64,000 nucleotides of DNA from Pleurodeles waltl (taxonomy: Eukaryota > Chordata > Amphibia > Caudata > Salamandridae), in NCBI RefSeq assembly GCF_031143425.1, contig NC_090440.1, positions 1,272,163,123-1,272,227,122 of the forward strand. Direction: 5' to 3'. The notes beneath the pieces are model-generated. The model made no database searches and was not told where the DNA came from. It saw only the letters and a program-made list of their open reading frames with translations. Positions within the stretch are counted from its first letter, which is position 1. Each line of letters starts with the position of its first letter. Shown piece after piece: positions 22,374-35,199 of the stretch. Position numbers and translations under genes: made by a program.

Positions 22374-23934
22374 CGTACATTGTTGATTGTTACATGTTAT
22401 ATGTGCTTTTTTCAAAATGGAGATACATTTTATTGGACTAAGAATTAGTCTAAGATCCTGGGATATGGAAATATGGATATAGAGATATGAAAATAGAAAT
22501 AAAGGGAAATAAAGAGAACTTCGGTATTCATGTCTTCTGGGAGAAGTATAAGTCATGAGATGTTGTCGTCTACGCAATTAGGTAGGGACATAATAAATTG
22601 TTGTGGTTGCAGGGGCGGCTCCTCCATAAAGGCGGAGAAGAGTTGCTTCCACGTCAGCAGCGGCAGCTGCAAACCTTGGGGGAAAAAGAGTGGGGCCACA
22701 GGAGTGACGAGCAATGTGGGGGAGTGCTCAGCACTCCTGCTCAGAGCACATGTATGTTTGGCCGACCGTCTCAGGCCAGCCAAATACACATGCACACAGG
22801 GCTCTCTCCAGCACAGCAACACAGTTCCTGGGCTGGAGAGAGTCTGTCTGGGAGCGCCCTAACTGGGCTCTTCCAACCAATCATGACACTGCTCTAAGGT
22901 AAGTGTTTTTTTAAATTATTTTAATTTTAATCTCCCACTCCTCCATCCCCCTGTACGCAGTCCCGTCCCTTCTGTGTCACGTGTGATGTGACTGTGTGGT
23001 TGTACTAACATTGATCAGTGCTTGTGAAAACTGTTGCGCAAAGATGACACAACACTGATTAGGTGATTTTCGCGCAGGTCAATAATTAGTCATTGTGAAT
23101 GGAAAATTCTAATTGATTGAAACGTCAGGTGGCGTGCAAAACCTAAATCCTGATTGCTGTCTGCATTATTGTTTTCTTTAGAAGAAGCAAAGACTCATGT
23201 TATTTTATGTTGCTTAGGTTTTAGAGTTGATGTTTTTGTATTGTGCGAAGAAATTGTAAAGGAAGGTCAACTGCTGCAAGGAGCAAGCTATTGCATCATA
23301 TTGTGCTGTGTAGGAATTGGTCAGTTGGTGTAACGTTGTGCTGTGGTCGGTTGAATTACGACACAAGTCAGGCTGAGATTGGTTAATTGGATTACTGAAC
23401 TGCATTTTGGTTTGAGAAAAAGACTCTGAGCTTTGACATATATGGAAAAGTTTTAAAAAAGATGGATATGCTGTCATTTTGATTATTGATCTGTTGGAAT
23501 AAAATCAAAGTTATGAAATTTTTCAAGGCCCTTAGACGCTTCCTGAGAGATGATGTGATGATTATCATACGGGAGAGTGAAGAAGCATTTTCTGAGGGTA
23601 TGCCTGCATATCATATGATGGTTGAGGAAGGTTTACATACATGTGTTTGGCTTCATTAATGGTGCAAGATCACTGAACAGGAAAGTGAATGGAGCTTTCC
23701 TAGATGGAGTACACTTAATTTAAGGATTATTGACAAATTACCTTAGTGAAACTGAACCACCTTTTAGACCTACACAGTTTGAAGCAATTAGTCCGTGGGA
23801 GAAAAAGGGTTGAAATAAAGAGAGAGAGAGGTACCAAAGACAAACCAGGAAGGTAATGAGCAATTAAGCGGATGCAATCTGGGAAGAACAAACTCAGAGA
23901 TGGAGATAAAGTATAATAGAGGGTGCTGGTTTAC
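22374..23934. other. no recognised gene
   Basis: This is 1.6 kb of unassigned sequence. A short open stretch (ATG at 23513, 48 codons, starting MKFFKALRRFLRDDV) looks coding-like but is too short to assign. A GGGGCGGCTCCTCC stretch near 22610 may belong to an old interspersed repeat that I cannot name. Confidence 0.4.
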
Positions 23935-24582
23935 GGTCCTCATTACAAGTTTGGTGGTCTTTTGGCAAGAACACTGCGGTGGCGACCGCCAAAAGACCAC
24001 CGGTGCTCGTGGTATCCCGCCCACCATATTAGGAGTCCACAAAGAAGACCACCAAACAAAAGCCACAAATCCGACACCACCAGGACTGTGGGAGTGGGTA
24101 AGATGCAGTCCCACCACCATTACTGCCATGCCGTCAACTTTCCGTCCATCATATTACAATACACAAATCAGCACAGTGGTCCTTCCATGGTGGAGACCAT
24201 TGGCGGCCGAACCACAGTGGAAAGAATACACTCCTGTAAGAATATAAAAACACATTGGACAGTTTGAATACCCCACACCTGACACACATACACACACCAG
24301 ACACACCCATTCACAGCACTATATAACACACCCACACACAACCCACAAGCCTTTGTGACAAAATCCACTGAACGAGAGACAAGAGCAGCCACAATCACTA
24401 AGCTAACACCTACACACTAGAGGCACATATACACTTCACACTCACCACCCACCACACAACTGCACCACCAACACAATACACACATCACAACCACACACAA
24501 ACACCACAACCTACTCACAAACAAACACCCCCACACCACAAAGCACTCTACAAACACAACACCCACCAACATAACGTCCACC

Positions 24583-26380
24583 ATGTCGCATCAAACACAC
24601 CCTTGCTTCACTGAAAATGAGTAGAGGGTCATAGTGGATGAAATTATCAGGGTAGAGCCACAACTATTAGGAGCACAAGTCCAGCAAACATCCATAGCCA
24701 GGAAAATGGAGCTATGGCAGAGAATAGTTGACAGGGTCAACTCAGAGGGCAACCATCCATCCACAAGGAAGAACATCAGGAAGAGGTGGAATGACCACAG
24801 GGGGAAGGTGGGCTCCATGGCGTCCAGGCACCAAGTGGTGGCACTGAAGACTGGCGATGGGCCCTCACCTTCACCCCGAGGTCACATTGTGGGAGGAGAA
24901 GGTCTTGGACATCCTGCATCCTAAGGGCCTGACTGGAATACCTGGAGGACTGGACTGTGGTGAGTAACTAACTCTCCCCTGGCACTAATGCAACCTGTCC
25001 AGCATACTTTCTCACCACCCAAGCACCCGCCAAGTCAGCCCATCTCCTACAACAACTCCCACCTAGTCACCTAATGCCCCTCTCCTGCCTGCCACGCCAC
25101 CACCCACCCCTTATGCCCACACACTCCCTGCCAAGTGCACCGGATAGCACGGCCAAGTACAATCACTACTGCTCCCACAATACACTAGCCCATGCACTAC
25201 AAAACCTGCTAAGTGCACGTCACATCACACCTCTTGCATTAATGAATATTGCACTAGCTACAACAATTGGATGTTCCGACTGAGGACCACTACATGGCAA
25301 TTACAGCAATGCAATGGCACCACACAATGCCAACCTAGCCCAAACTGAGACACAGTACTGTCATCAATCCTAGGGCCACTAACACAGGACTACTACCCTC
25401 AAATGGACCAATTCTCGCATTGAAAGTAAGAAGGTATACTCTATGCACAACAGACACAGACAGGAGAAACAACCTTTCACACATACCTACCATCCATTTG
25501 GACACTGTGCTGCAATGTATAGCCATTCCCACTCACATATACCAAGCCAGAATGCCCACCAGCTAACAGGGCAAACCTGTCACGTGAACCATCACACAGG
25601 AACAGAACCCATCCACCAAGCTAAAGTGACCAAGCAAGATACACAACAACCCCAAGGAGCATGGTCCACATGTCACTATCCACCATCCACAAACAGTGTT
25701 AGCTGTGCTGCATCTGTCCATGCCATTGCTGGAAATCAAGTCAATCCACTGTATTCATCTGGCTAAGATAACCATACATACCTCCAACATTTAACTCTCT
25801 TTCACTCCTTCCACAGGTATCCCTGCCACAACCACTACAGAGAGGTTACCAGAGACCGCCAGCCCTCCACAGGATGAAGGCCCCGTTAGGACAACGCCAC
25901 TGGAAGTTTGGACAGAGACAACCTACCTGGCCCATCTGGGACCTCTGGTCAGTCTACCACTCTCTGCCTCACCATGTCCACATCAAACCCCCCCACCCTG
26001 TGGCACCACCATCTCAGCCAATCCCTCGACCCCAAACCTATGTCCTAAGGACTGTTCAATCAATTGTGTGTCCCACAGTATAGGAACCTGAGTTGACCCC
26101 TCACACCCAAGACAATGAAGGTCCTGATGAAACTGGGAGAGCGCACACCATGCCAGGGGCACAGGCACATGGGGGCTGGGAACGTGGGAGGGAATCTATG
26201 GGCCAGGGAACGGGGCTGCCAAGGGAAGCGTCCGACCAGGAGCATATCAACTATCCCAGGACAGGATGGGCCAGATCATTAACATATTGGGGCAAAAACC
26301 AGAGGCTGCAGAGGGAATATCACCAGAAGGTCATGCAGAGTGCTTCCTCCACCCACTAGCAGGCCCCTTCCACTAGCCAC
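24583..26380 (+). pseudogene. NAIF1-like Myb/SANT protein of copy A1, broken
   Basis: Exon 1 starts at 24583 (MSHQTHPCFTENE) and ends near 24960 at a GTGAGT donor. The next exon starts after CACAG near 25817 in the same phase. The Myb/SANT-like domain is clear: IIRVEPQLLGAQVQQTSIA, MELWQRIVDRVN, RKNIRKRWNDHRGKV. The protein belongs with the NAIF1-type DNA-binding partners of Harbinger transposases, which bind element ends and bring the transposase to the nucleus. Lesions are a TAG at codon 14 (about 24622) and a frameshift near 24885 before the WEEKVL-like block. Downstream exons are decayed and the 3' limit is approximate. Confidence 0.75.
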
Positions 26381-27361
26381 ATCACACCTAGGCCATTAAC
26401 ATCTGCGGCTGCTCGTGGAATGGAGGCCCTGACAGGGGAACAACAGGCCTCAGGCACCCCACCCTCTGTACTTGAGGAACCCCCCACAAATGTGGTTGTC
26501 CATCCAGACATCCGGCTGCAGAAGATGCAAAGACAAAACCCACTGCCAGGAAGTGACCCTCTTCTGATTACTCTCCCTTGTGTGCCACTGAGACACCCTG
26601 TTGGCTGTTCAATTACATCACTCCATTTTCCTATGGCCCAAGAACACTAGACTTGTGCTACCTACAGCTGTGCCACCTACTCTGAAGATTCCATCTACCG
26701 TGACCCCACTGATCACCTATTTGCCACTCTATTCACAATAAACACTATAGCTCGCAGCTACTGCTTTTGTGACTTTATTTGTACACACACAAAAGTTTGG
26801 ACTGCAAAATGTCATGTCGGTATAGTGCCATAATCCAACAGGCAGTGTAATGGACTGCAGAGGAGGCATCCTCTGCATGCGACACAGTACAACAGATATA
26901 TCCCAGGGAAGATGTAAGAGAGTAACTAGTACATCCACACACCAAAGTACATCCAAAATACAGCCTGCAAGAAGAACATGACAGAGACTACCATCATGAT
27001 TGAAGGCATGGCACCACACAGAGCACATATGCAGTTCATAGTTATCGTGTCCAGTGTAGATGGCCATCTAAACTGGCCACAACAGATGTGACATGAAAAC
27101 ATGAGAATGCAGGACACATAGCACAATATAGGACTGTCCATAGGAAATGGGAATCTTGCAACCTGCTGAGAGTACACATGGTAGAGCTGATACATTTACA
27201 GTCAACACCTTAAATGCATTCAGTCACCCCCCCCCCCACAACACTAACATACGGATAGGTACACAGTATACCACCACTGATGAACCAAATCAGGAGGATT
27301 ATTGACAGAAAACTATGTTTAAATATTACACATGTAAATACACACACAGCATACCTGTATA
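26381..27361. other. A1 spacer between NAIF1-like and HARBI1 genes
   Basis: This is non-coding sequence between two convergent genes. An AATAAA near 26738 could serve the NAIF1-like gene. A C-run lies at 27228-27238. I see no gene. Confidence 0.5.
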
Positions 27362-28937
27362 TTACTGGAAGTACTGATTGATGAGCTCTGACCTGGAGTC
27401 AGCTGCACCATCCTCATCTGCCTCCTCATCACTTTCCACTTCTGCATCACCAGCCAGTGGTCCAGCTGCCAGTAAGGGTATCTGATATCTCAAGGACAGA
27501 TTGCAGAGCATGCAGCAGGCAACTATGTTCTGACGTACCTTTTGGGGACTGTAGAGAAGGGCACCTCCAGGGAAGTGCAGGCATCTAAATCTGGAGTTCA
27601 GAAGGCCAAATGTCCTTTCCATTACACTCCTCATCCTGCCATGAGCCTCATTGGAATGGAGTTCCCCTACAGTGGCAGGGTACCACACTGGTATCAACAG
27701 CCAGAGAAGGCTAGGATAGCCAGAGTCACCTGTGTGCACAGAGGTTGGACCTGTTACAATACAGGCACAGACACAGGGAATAATGTGATGACAGGTGCTA
27801 TAACTGAGACAAACATCCAAAAGCACACATACCAGTGAGCCAAGCCATCACTCCCTGTAGACGTGGCATCATGTGGGAAACATTGCTGTTCCTCTTGAAT
27901 AAAGGAGTCATGCACTGATCCAGGAAACTTGGCTGTCACTTGGGAGATGTATTGGTCTGCCACACACACCACCTGCACATTGATGGAATGGTAGTTTTTG
28001 GGGTTCCTATACACCTGTTCATCGGCACTGGGAGGGACCAAGGCAATATGGGTGTCATCTATGGCCCCATCACATGAGTGATGTGTCCCACATCATAGAA
28101 GTCTGTCTTCACATAGGTCATATCCCCTTGTTGGGGGAACCTAATGTAGCAGTCCAGGTGTTTCAAAAAAGCACACAGTACATCCTTCAACACAAGACTG
28201 GACATGGGCTGTGGCATCCCTGCTGCCAAGCCCACTGTAAGCTGAAAGGATCCTGTGGCAAGAAAGTGTAGCACTGACAGGACTTGAACTGTGGGAGGGA
28301 TGGCATAGGGATTACGAATGGCAGGCAATAGATCCGGCTGCAACTGAGTACATAGATCCATGATGGTCTGATGATTCAGATGATAGGGCTGATTTATGGC
28401 GGTCATTATGAACATGGCGGGAAAGACCGCCAACCGCCATGTCGGTGGTGAACAGAATCCCGCCGGTGACGGCGAATGGAAACCCGCCATGTAATGATTG
28501 AAAAACCCAACCCCACCAAAAATTCCCAGACCACGACTCCCTGCCAGGACCCTGTCGGCAGGAATCCCGTCCCACCCCAACCCGCCACCACCAATCACAC
28601 CCACATCCCACCCTTCAAATAATGATGCACAAATCACCTCAGCGGACAGTGGAGGCTGGACGACCATTGGCGGCTGCGACCGTCATGGGTGGCAAGTGGA
28701 CTCAACAGCAACAAGTGCACACATTGGATAGGCCTATCACCCACACACCTGACGCACATCCAGAACCCCATGAAATACCCCCAGACACACCCCACAATCC
28801 CTTGCAACGAAACCAGGACCAGAAGAGGGAGAGCACCAGAGCCAGACAATGACCGGCAGCATACAGGACACGCATATCGACTCACACAGGAGCACCCATA
28901 CCCAGTCCCCAGCCCCGACGCCATCCACTACCCTCTC

Positions 28938-30375
28938 CATGCCCCCCCAAAAAATCCACGCTTCACTGAAAGGGAGCTAAGGACCATGGTGGACGAGATA
29001 CTGAAGGTGGCGCTACAAAGATTTGGGTCGGAGGTGCAGCACACACCCATTGCGCAGAAATTGGAGCTGTGGCAGACTATTGTCAACAGGGTGAATGCAG
29101 TGGGACACCATCCATGCACCAGGGATGACATCCGCAAGAGATGGAACGACCTGCAGGGGAAGGTTTGTGGCATGGCATCCAGGCACCACATCACAGAGCA
29201 GAAGACTGGGGAAGGACCGCCACTAACCTCACCCGACTACACCGACTGGGAGGAGAAGGTACTCGCCATCCTGCACCCAGAGGGACTCACTGGAGGATTG
29301 GACTTAGGTAAGTCATCTACAATTACCCCATATACACCACAGCTGCAATGCATGCACCACCCCATCCCACCCACACCCACCTGGACCTACAGCCCACCCA
29401 GTCATTACCCACCACATCCACCACCCTGCATGACCTACAACCCACTACCAGGCCTACATCACTCCCACTGTGCACAGCCACCCACCCCTGCATGTACCCA
29501 CAATGGAATAATACCCCCCACCACAATGTAACCCCACCACTGCCACTAAATGCAATGTACACCTCACAAATGCACCCTGGAAGGCCACTGAAAGTCACAC
29601 CAGCACAAAATTGCACAGTTCTGTACACCTCAAACCCTCAGGCATATGTAAAAGGCATGTCTATGTCCCCCAACAGGCACCACCACCCATGCAACCCTAT
29701 TGGAGGGGACAAGGAGTGCCACAGCAATCCATGGAGACAGAGGCACATCACAAGACCTTGGCGAAGGACCCCTGGACACTGATGAGCAGGCAGGCACCTC
29801 TCACAGCCCTGGATGCTCACCATGCAGCAGCCCCACCCAGGAAACCACTGTCACCCCTAACACCCAGTCAAGACCAGCAGGCCAGGGGAAGCGTACCCAC
29901 ACCAGTATACCCAGGGCACAGACAGGTGGCACACAGCTACAGAGGCCACAGTCTCCCACTCCCAACATGCATGAAGGCGAGGGCCCCAGTACAAGTGGCA
30001 CCTTCAAGACCTGGCAGGGGACACAGGCACAGGGGGCTAGGGCAAGTTCAAGTGCCCCAGTGGGTCAGGTGGGTAGGGCACTGGTTGGATGCAGCAGCCC
30101 AGGACGTCATTGCAGAGGTATTGGGGGCCTACCAACATACCCAAGAAAGGTTGGCACAGATTGTGTCCACCCTGGAGCAAAGTCAAAGGATGCAGCAGCA
30201 ACAACACCAACAGGCCATGGAGAAGTGGAAAGAGCACAATGCCACAATGGCCACGATTGCTGGAGCACTGCTGCAGTTGGTCAATAAAAAGACAGACACC
30301 CACACCCGACAAGAGGCACCCACAACAGCCCTGGACAACCAGCAACAGATGACCCAAGCAGCAGAAACAGCATAG
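28938..30375 (+). pseudogene. NAIF1-like Myb/SANT protein of copy A2, broken
   Basis: Exon 1 runs from an ATG at 28938 to about 29307 (GTAAGT donor, phase 1). The second exon starts after CAACAG near 29674 and its phase matches. The domain reads PRFTERELRTMVDEIL, ELWQTIVNRVNAVG and DDIRKRWNDLQGKV. Next to the start codon one base seems lost, so the ATG is out of frame with the domain. A second frameshift near 30060 separates the acidic linker (EGPLDTDEQAGTS) from the C-terminal coiled coil (AQDVIAEVLGAYQHTQERLA). That C-terminal part matches the same region in A3. It is a transposase partner by family; this copy is non-functional. Confidence 0.8.
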
Positions 30376-30980
30376 AAAATACCCTCCCAGGAATCACAAG
30401 GGCCAACCATGCCAACCCAAGAAGCTCCACAGCAGGCCTCCAAACGTAGTCTCAGGCCAAGATATGGCACTGGAAACCCAGCTAAGAACAAGCCCCACTC
30501 CAACAATTGACACTGCTACTACTGCAAAGCAACCATCCCACCCATTCACCAACAACACATAGCTGAGGGCAAATTAAAGTACTATACCACAAATAGGACC
30601 CACCTATGAAATCCAACAGGGCTGACCCCAAGTTGGTTTTGAGGACACCCAACCTTTACAACTTCCATCACTGAATATAGCACAATTCACTGTATTCAAC
30701 CAATAAAACACATTTCTCACCTGTAACACTGTCCCCTGTCTTCAATGTTGAACAAAGTGGAGTATGGATGCAACTGTCAGAGAACAACTTTATTGTCAAT
30801 TTGTGCTAGGTGGGGATAATGTGTGTTTCAAAATAGGCAAGGAGGGAATGCATATATTGTCTGTCAACACCATGCAGAAGAGGTCCATGTCTCGCCTATC
30901 AGGACCAATCCCCCCTATATGATATGTCACACTGACAGTAACAGTCACTAACCACAATTACAGGATTAAGTCCCAGACAG

Positions 30981-32072
30981 TTATTGGAAGTAGAATTGTA
31001 TCAGTTGGTTCCTGGAATTGACATTTTCCCCTTCTTCATCCTCACCATCACTCTCCTCACCTCTCTGAGGTAGCTGATCAGGACCTATAGCACCCTCCAC
31101 CTCCAAAAGGGGGATAGAATGTCTCACAGCCATGTTGTGTAGCATGCAGCATGCCACCACTATTCTACACACCTTATCAGGCCCATAGGCCAGGGAAACC
31201 CCAGAGATATGTAGACACCGGAATCTAGCCTTCATGAGACGCATAGTACGCTCTATCACCCTCCTAGTATGTCCATGGGCCTCACTGTATTTCCTCTCTG
31301 CATCCGTCCTGGGATTCTTCACTGATATCAGGAGCCAACGCAAGTTTGGATAGCCAGAATCACCTAGAAAAAGGGTCAATACAGAGTTGTCATTGTAATG
31401 TCCCTTAGTCAGACAGGCAGATTTTCTGAAATGTGTCAGTTAGTGACAGGCAAATGTGCCTATGATCCACCCTCTGTCCTCTTGTAGTTGTTCCATCTTC
31501 TTTGGCACACTAATGTTCTTCAAAACAAATGAATCATGGACTGAACCCGGAAACATGGCATTCACATGGGAAATGTACTGGTCTGCAGTACATACCAATT
31601 GGATGTTCATGGAGTGAAAGATCTTCCTGTTTATGTACACCTGTTCATTCACTCTTGGGGGGATGATAGCTATGTGGGTACCATCAATGGCACCTATGAC
31701 ATGGGGACTTTTTGCAAAGGCATAGAAGTCAGACTTGATGGCAGGGAGGTCAGCACTTTGGGGGAATCGCACATAGGATTGCAGATGTGGTATAAATGCA
31801 TTCAGAAATGTTGTCAGTACCTGGCTGAACATTGGCTGTGAGAAACCAGCACCCATGCCCACTGTCACTTGAAATGAGCCTGTGGCCAAGAAATGGAGTG
31901 CGTAGAGCACCTGAACCTCAGTTGGAATGGATGCTGATTATGATTTCTCTGAGTTAGTGCAGGATCCAGTAATGCACATAGGTCCTGAATAGTTGCACGT
32001 GTAGGTCTGTAAGTGATTATGAGCTGACGCTCCACCATGGTCCCCATATCCACAAGTGGTCTGTACACCCAT
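30981..32072 (-). pseudogene. HARBI1-like: HARBI1-like transposase of copy A2, broken
   Basis: The gene reads from about 32072 (VYRPLVDMGTM) to a stop at 30981. A frameshift near 31920 separates the N-terminal helix region from the catalytic core. The core has GAIDGTHIAI, FPGSVHDSF and IERTMRLMKARFRCL. A short intron of about 70-80 bp (near 31450-31370) ends in a good TTTTTCTAG acceptor, but the donor reads GC instead of GT. It sits at the same GDSGYP position as in A1 and B1. The tail is acidic (EESDGEDEEGEN). The start codon is not clear. Confidence 0.85.
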
Positions 32073-32632
32073 GGTGCCCTTTCTCGCCACAAGGGTCGGT
32101 ACGTATGAGGGGTTACAAAAAGGAGTGATGTGCACACATACATTGGCATATTTCCTAAATACATGCAGTGCATTGTTCATAGTAGTGTCTGTACAATAAC
32201 TGCAACCTGACAGATGTATATGTACATCAGTAGGAGGGAACAGAGTAAATCATGTGTGCTACCATACGCAATGGATAGAGGCCTAGGTGCTTCATGTGGC
32301 TAGTAGGCCCTGCATTGTGAGTAGTATGAATTTCAAGATGCGTAGGTGATGGAAAAACTTCTGCCCACTGTAGTTCTGCACGTTCGTTGTGGAAGTGACC
32401 TAATTCCGCTACCGGTTGACGTCACAGCGTACAGCGGTGTTGACCACTGTTCGCACCCTCATTGGCTAACATGGATGCCATGGGGAATCCTGGTGTATCA
32501 TGATCGCCACCGGCGGTGAGGTGCATACTGCCGCGGAACGTACGCGCGTTCATCATCGTTTGATCACTTGAATCCCTGATGTCGTGCGGACAGGTACTCC
32601 ACTCTGTGTACTGCTGTCACCTGCCTCTGGCT

Positions 32633-35199
32633 ATGGATGTTCCACGTAGTGCAGGGGAAAGGACCCCGGCCCTCACCCAGGAAGAACTGGAGAAGCTGGT
32701 GAAAGGGGTCCTGCCCCTGTACGACAGACTCTACAGAAGGCCAGAGGTACAGGTGAGTCCGGGTTTGTGGGGGCACTGTGTGAGCAATGGATGGAGTGGA
32801 TTGCACATATGTGTGCTCCTGTGAGCCAGAATGGGCCATGGTGCATGGAATGCTGCGTGCCACTGTCCTGCATGTCTGAGAGTACTGTCAGTCCTATGTT
32901 TGACAAACTGCCAGCTGTTCCCCGTCGTGCAAGTGCCTGACCTCTGTGTTCCATTTCTGTGTCACCCTACTAGGTCAGCGCCGACCAGAAGAGGGCACAT
33001 TGACATGCCATCGCCAAGGAGGTACGGACCCTGGGGGTCTACAACCGGCAGAGCACCCACTGTCAACAGAGGTGGGAGGACCTGCGACGCTGGGTGCGAA
33101 AGATCACTGAGGGCCAGCTGGGGAAGTCCTCCCAACGTGGAAGGGGTGCCCGTCGGGCACTGACCTCCCTCATGCGTCGGATCCTTTCGGTGGCGTACCC
33201 AGATCTGGATGGGCGCTTGAAGGTTGCACAGCACAGCAGTCACAAGGGGGTGAGTACTCACAGACCATACTTCAGTTTGGAAGGATGTGTGTGTGTGCAA
33301 TAGGGCTCATGCTGCTTAGAGCAGGGAATTTGACTGGTGTCTATCTACAGTATGTTCCCCAAAGGGTGTAGGGGTGTCCCTGTCAGGTTTCACCTACCTC
33401 AGCACCAACACTATATTAGGGGATGGGTGTAGATCAGTATTCTGCTCAGTAGTCAGTGGCATGGCCATGGGCATAGTGCATGGTGCTGCCTGTTGGGTGT
33501 GTCTGCTGGGTGGGTGTATGTCTGCCCATTGTGTTTCAGCATTCAGCTATTTACAAGTGTCTCTCCTATTTTGTCTCCCCATCCCTGTTCTCTTGTGTTG
33601 GTTTGGCACAGTATCAACATCAGACGAGGGAGCTGAGGCATCTGCAAGTGGGGAGGCAGCAGCCCATGGATCCTCCGAGGCAGAGACAACGGACGCCCAG
33701 GGGACCAGTGGGTGGGAGGGCGAGGGGACTTCCACGGGGGAGGCTACTACCACAGGAGGTAGTGACTCTGAGTCCTCCTCTGATGGGAGTCCTCCGGTGG
33801 TGGTGGAACCTAGTGGACACACCACTACCGTGAGATCTTCCGCCACCCACATACCATCACCGCCCTCCCTTCTGCTCCCCACCGAGTTGTCCGTGCTTGC
33901 CCACCCAGAAAGGTGGGCATCTCCTTCGCCCCAGGCACCTCCTCCCCTGCCCCAGTAAGCCCTGCTGCCCTCACAGAGGAGGCTATTGACCTCCTGAGAA
34001 CCATCTCTGTAGGGCAGACAACCATCGTCAATGCCATCCAGGGTCTGGCATCAGAGGTGCAGCAGACCAATGCCTATCTGGATGGCATTCACAGTGCTTT
34101 GTTTGCCCTACAGAGATCTTTTCAGGCTCTGGCCTCCTTTCGGACGGCAGCCAGTTTCCCTGCCCATTCCATCACCCCTCCAACCCCCTATACCCCTTTC
34201 CAGCACCCCACTCCCTTCACCCTTCCAAAGCACACAATCAGACCCGCTTACAGGCACATCAACACACAAAAAGCACACTTCAAAACCCAAGCACCACACC
34301 TCCCATCACAAGCATTCACACAGCCAACAGACACCTGCACACACAACAACATCCACTTCCGCCAGTGTGCCCACCTCTTCCGCCTCCCTGTCTGTCCCCT
34401 TTACATCTACACCCTCATGCACTGCACCTTCACTCACTGTTACTGCTCCTCTTTCTGCACTCACCACGATAGCAGACATCCATACATGCATCACGTACAC
34501 CACACCTGCACTCACCACCTCTACTGTAGTTGACACATGCAGCACACTCACCAGACTTGCAGACACCCACCCAAAATACATCCACACTAGCTGTCTGTCT
34601 TCTCCTACTGTGTCCACCCCCTCCCAAAACATAAAGACGCACCAAGACACCCACCCATCAGATATCCACCACACCACAGCAAACTGAGCAGTCACCTGCA
34701 CCCACTACATGCACACCTACACTCAACATCAACTCCTTCTGCCTCCACTCCCATGCCCTCATCCATGCCTACCCCAATTGCTCCCAAGAAACTTTTCCTC
34801 TCCTGTGCATACCTGTTCCATCCCACTGGCCCATCCAGTCTTGTCCCCAAACGTGCCCACCTCATTGCCCTTTCCACTCCTTCCACATCACAGCCCACCC
34901 CGGTCCAGCCGTCCCATTCCCATGCCCCTTCCCTGGTGAAGAAGAAGGCCCGCTCAAAGCCTCGCCCATCCAGCTCCACCCGAGCCAAAAAGCCCAACCC
35001 CCTTCAAAGGAGAAGCCCACCCCCCTCCAACCTCCTCACGCAAGTCAAAGTCCCAACCCCGTTAAAAATCCCCACCACCACCCACCCACCCCCCCCTTCC
35101 GTGAGGTGCCTGGATCCCCATATGGTGCTACCCCGTTCTGTGGAGTACCCAGAACTTGTGGGAGTCAGGTGTGGCCAGTTGTGGCCAAGGACAATGTGA
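32633..35199 (+). pseudogene. MYPOP-like Myb/SANT protein of copy A2, broken
   Basis: Exon 1 is 32633-32752 (MDVPRSAGERTPALTQEELE), ending at GTGAGT. Exon 2 is 32974-33249 and carries the SANT core AIAKEVRTLGVYNRQSTHC and QRWEDLRRW; a TGA at 33001 stands where A3 has a Trp codon. Exon 3 starts near 33612 and holds an acidic Ser-rich part, then ISFAPGTSSPAPVSPAALTEE, a helical stretch (EEAIDLLRTISVGQTTI) and a long Ser/Thr/Pro tail, with frameshifts near 33900 and later. The protein resembles the Myb-related MYPOP group by the spacing of its Trp residues. It corresponds exon for exon to 47686-45092 in A3. Confidence 0.82.

Noticed and set aside
28059..28667. A 202-residue frame that could be a transposase with a new N-terminus
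   Set aside because: Its first 90 residues are the terminal region of A2 read through the insertion junction; the true N-terminus lies at 35923.
28622..28852. Several overlapping frames near the left end of A2
   Set aside because: They have no SANT motif; the domain begins only after the ATG at 28938.
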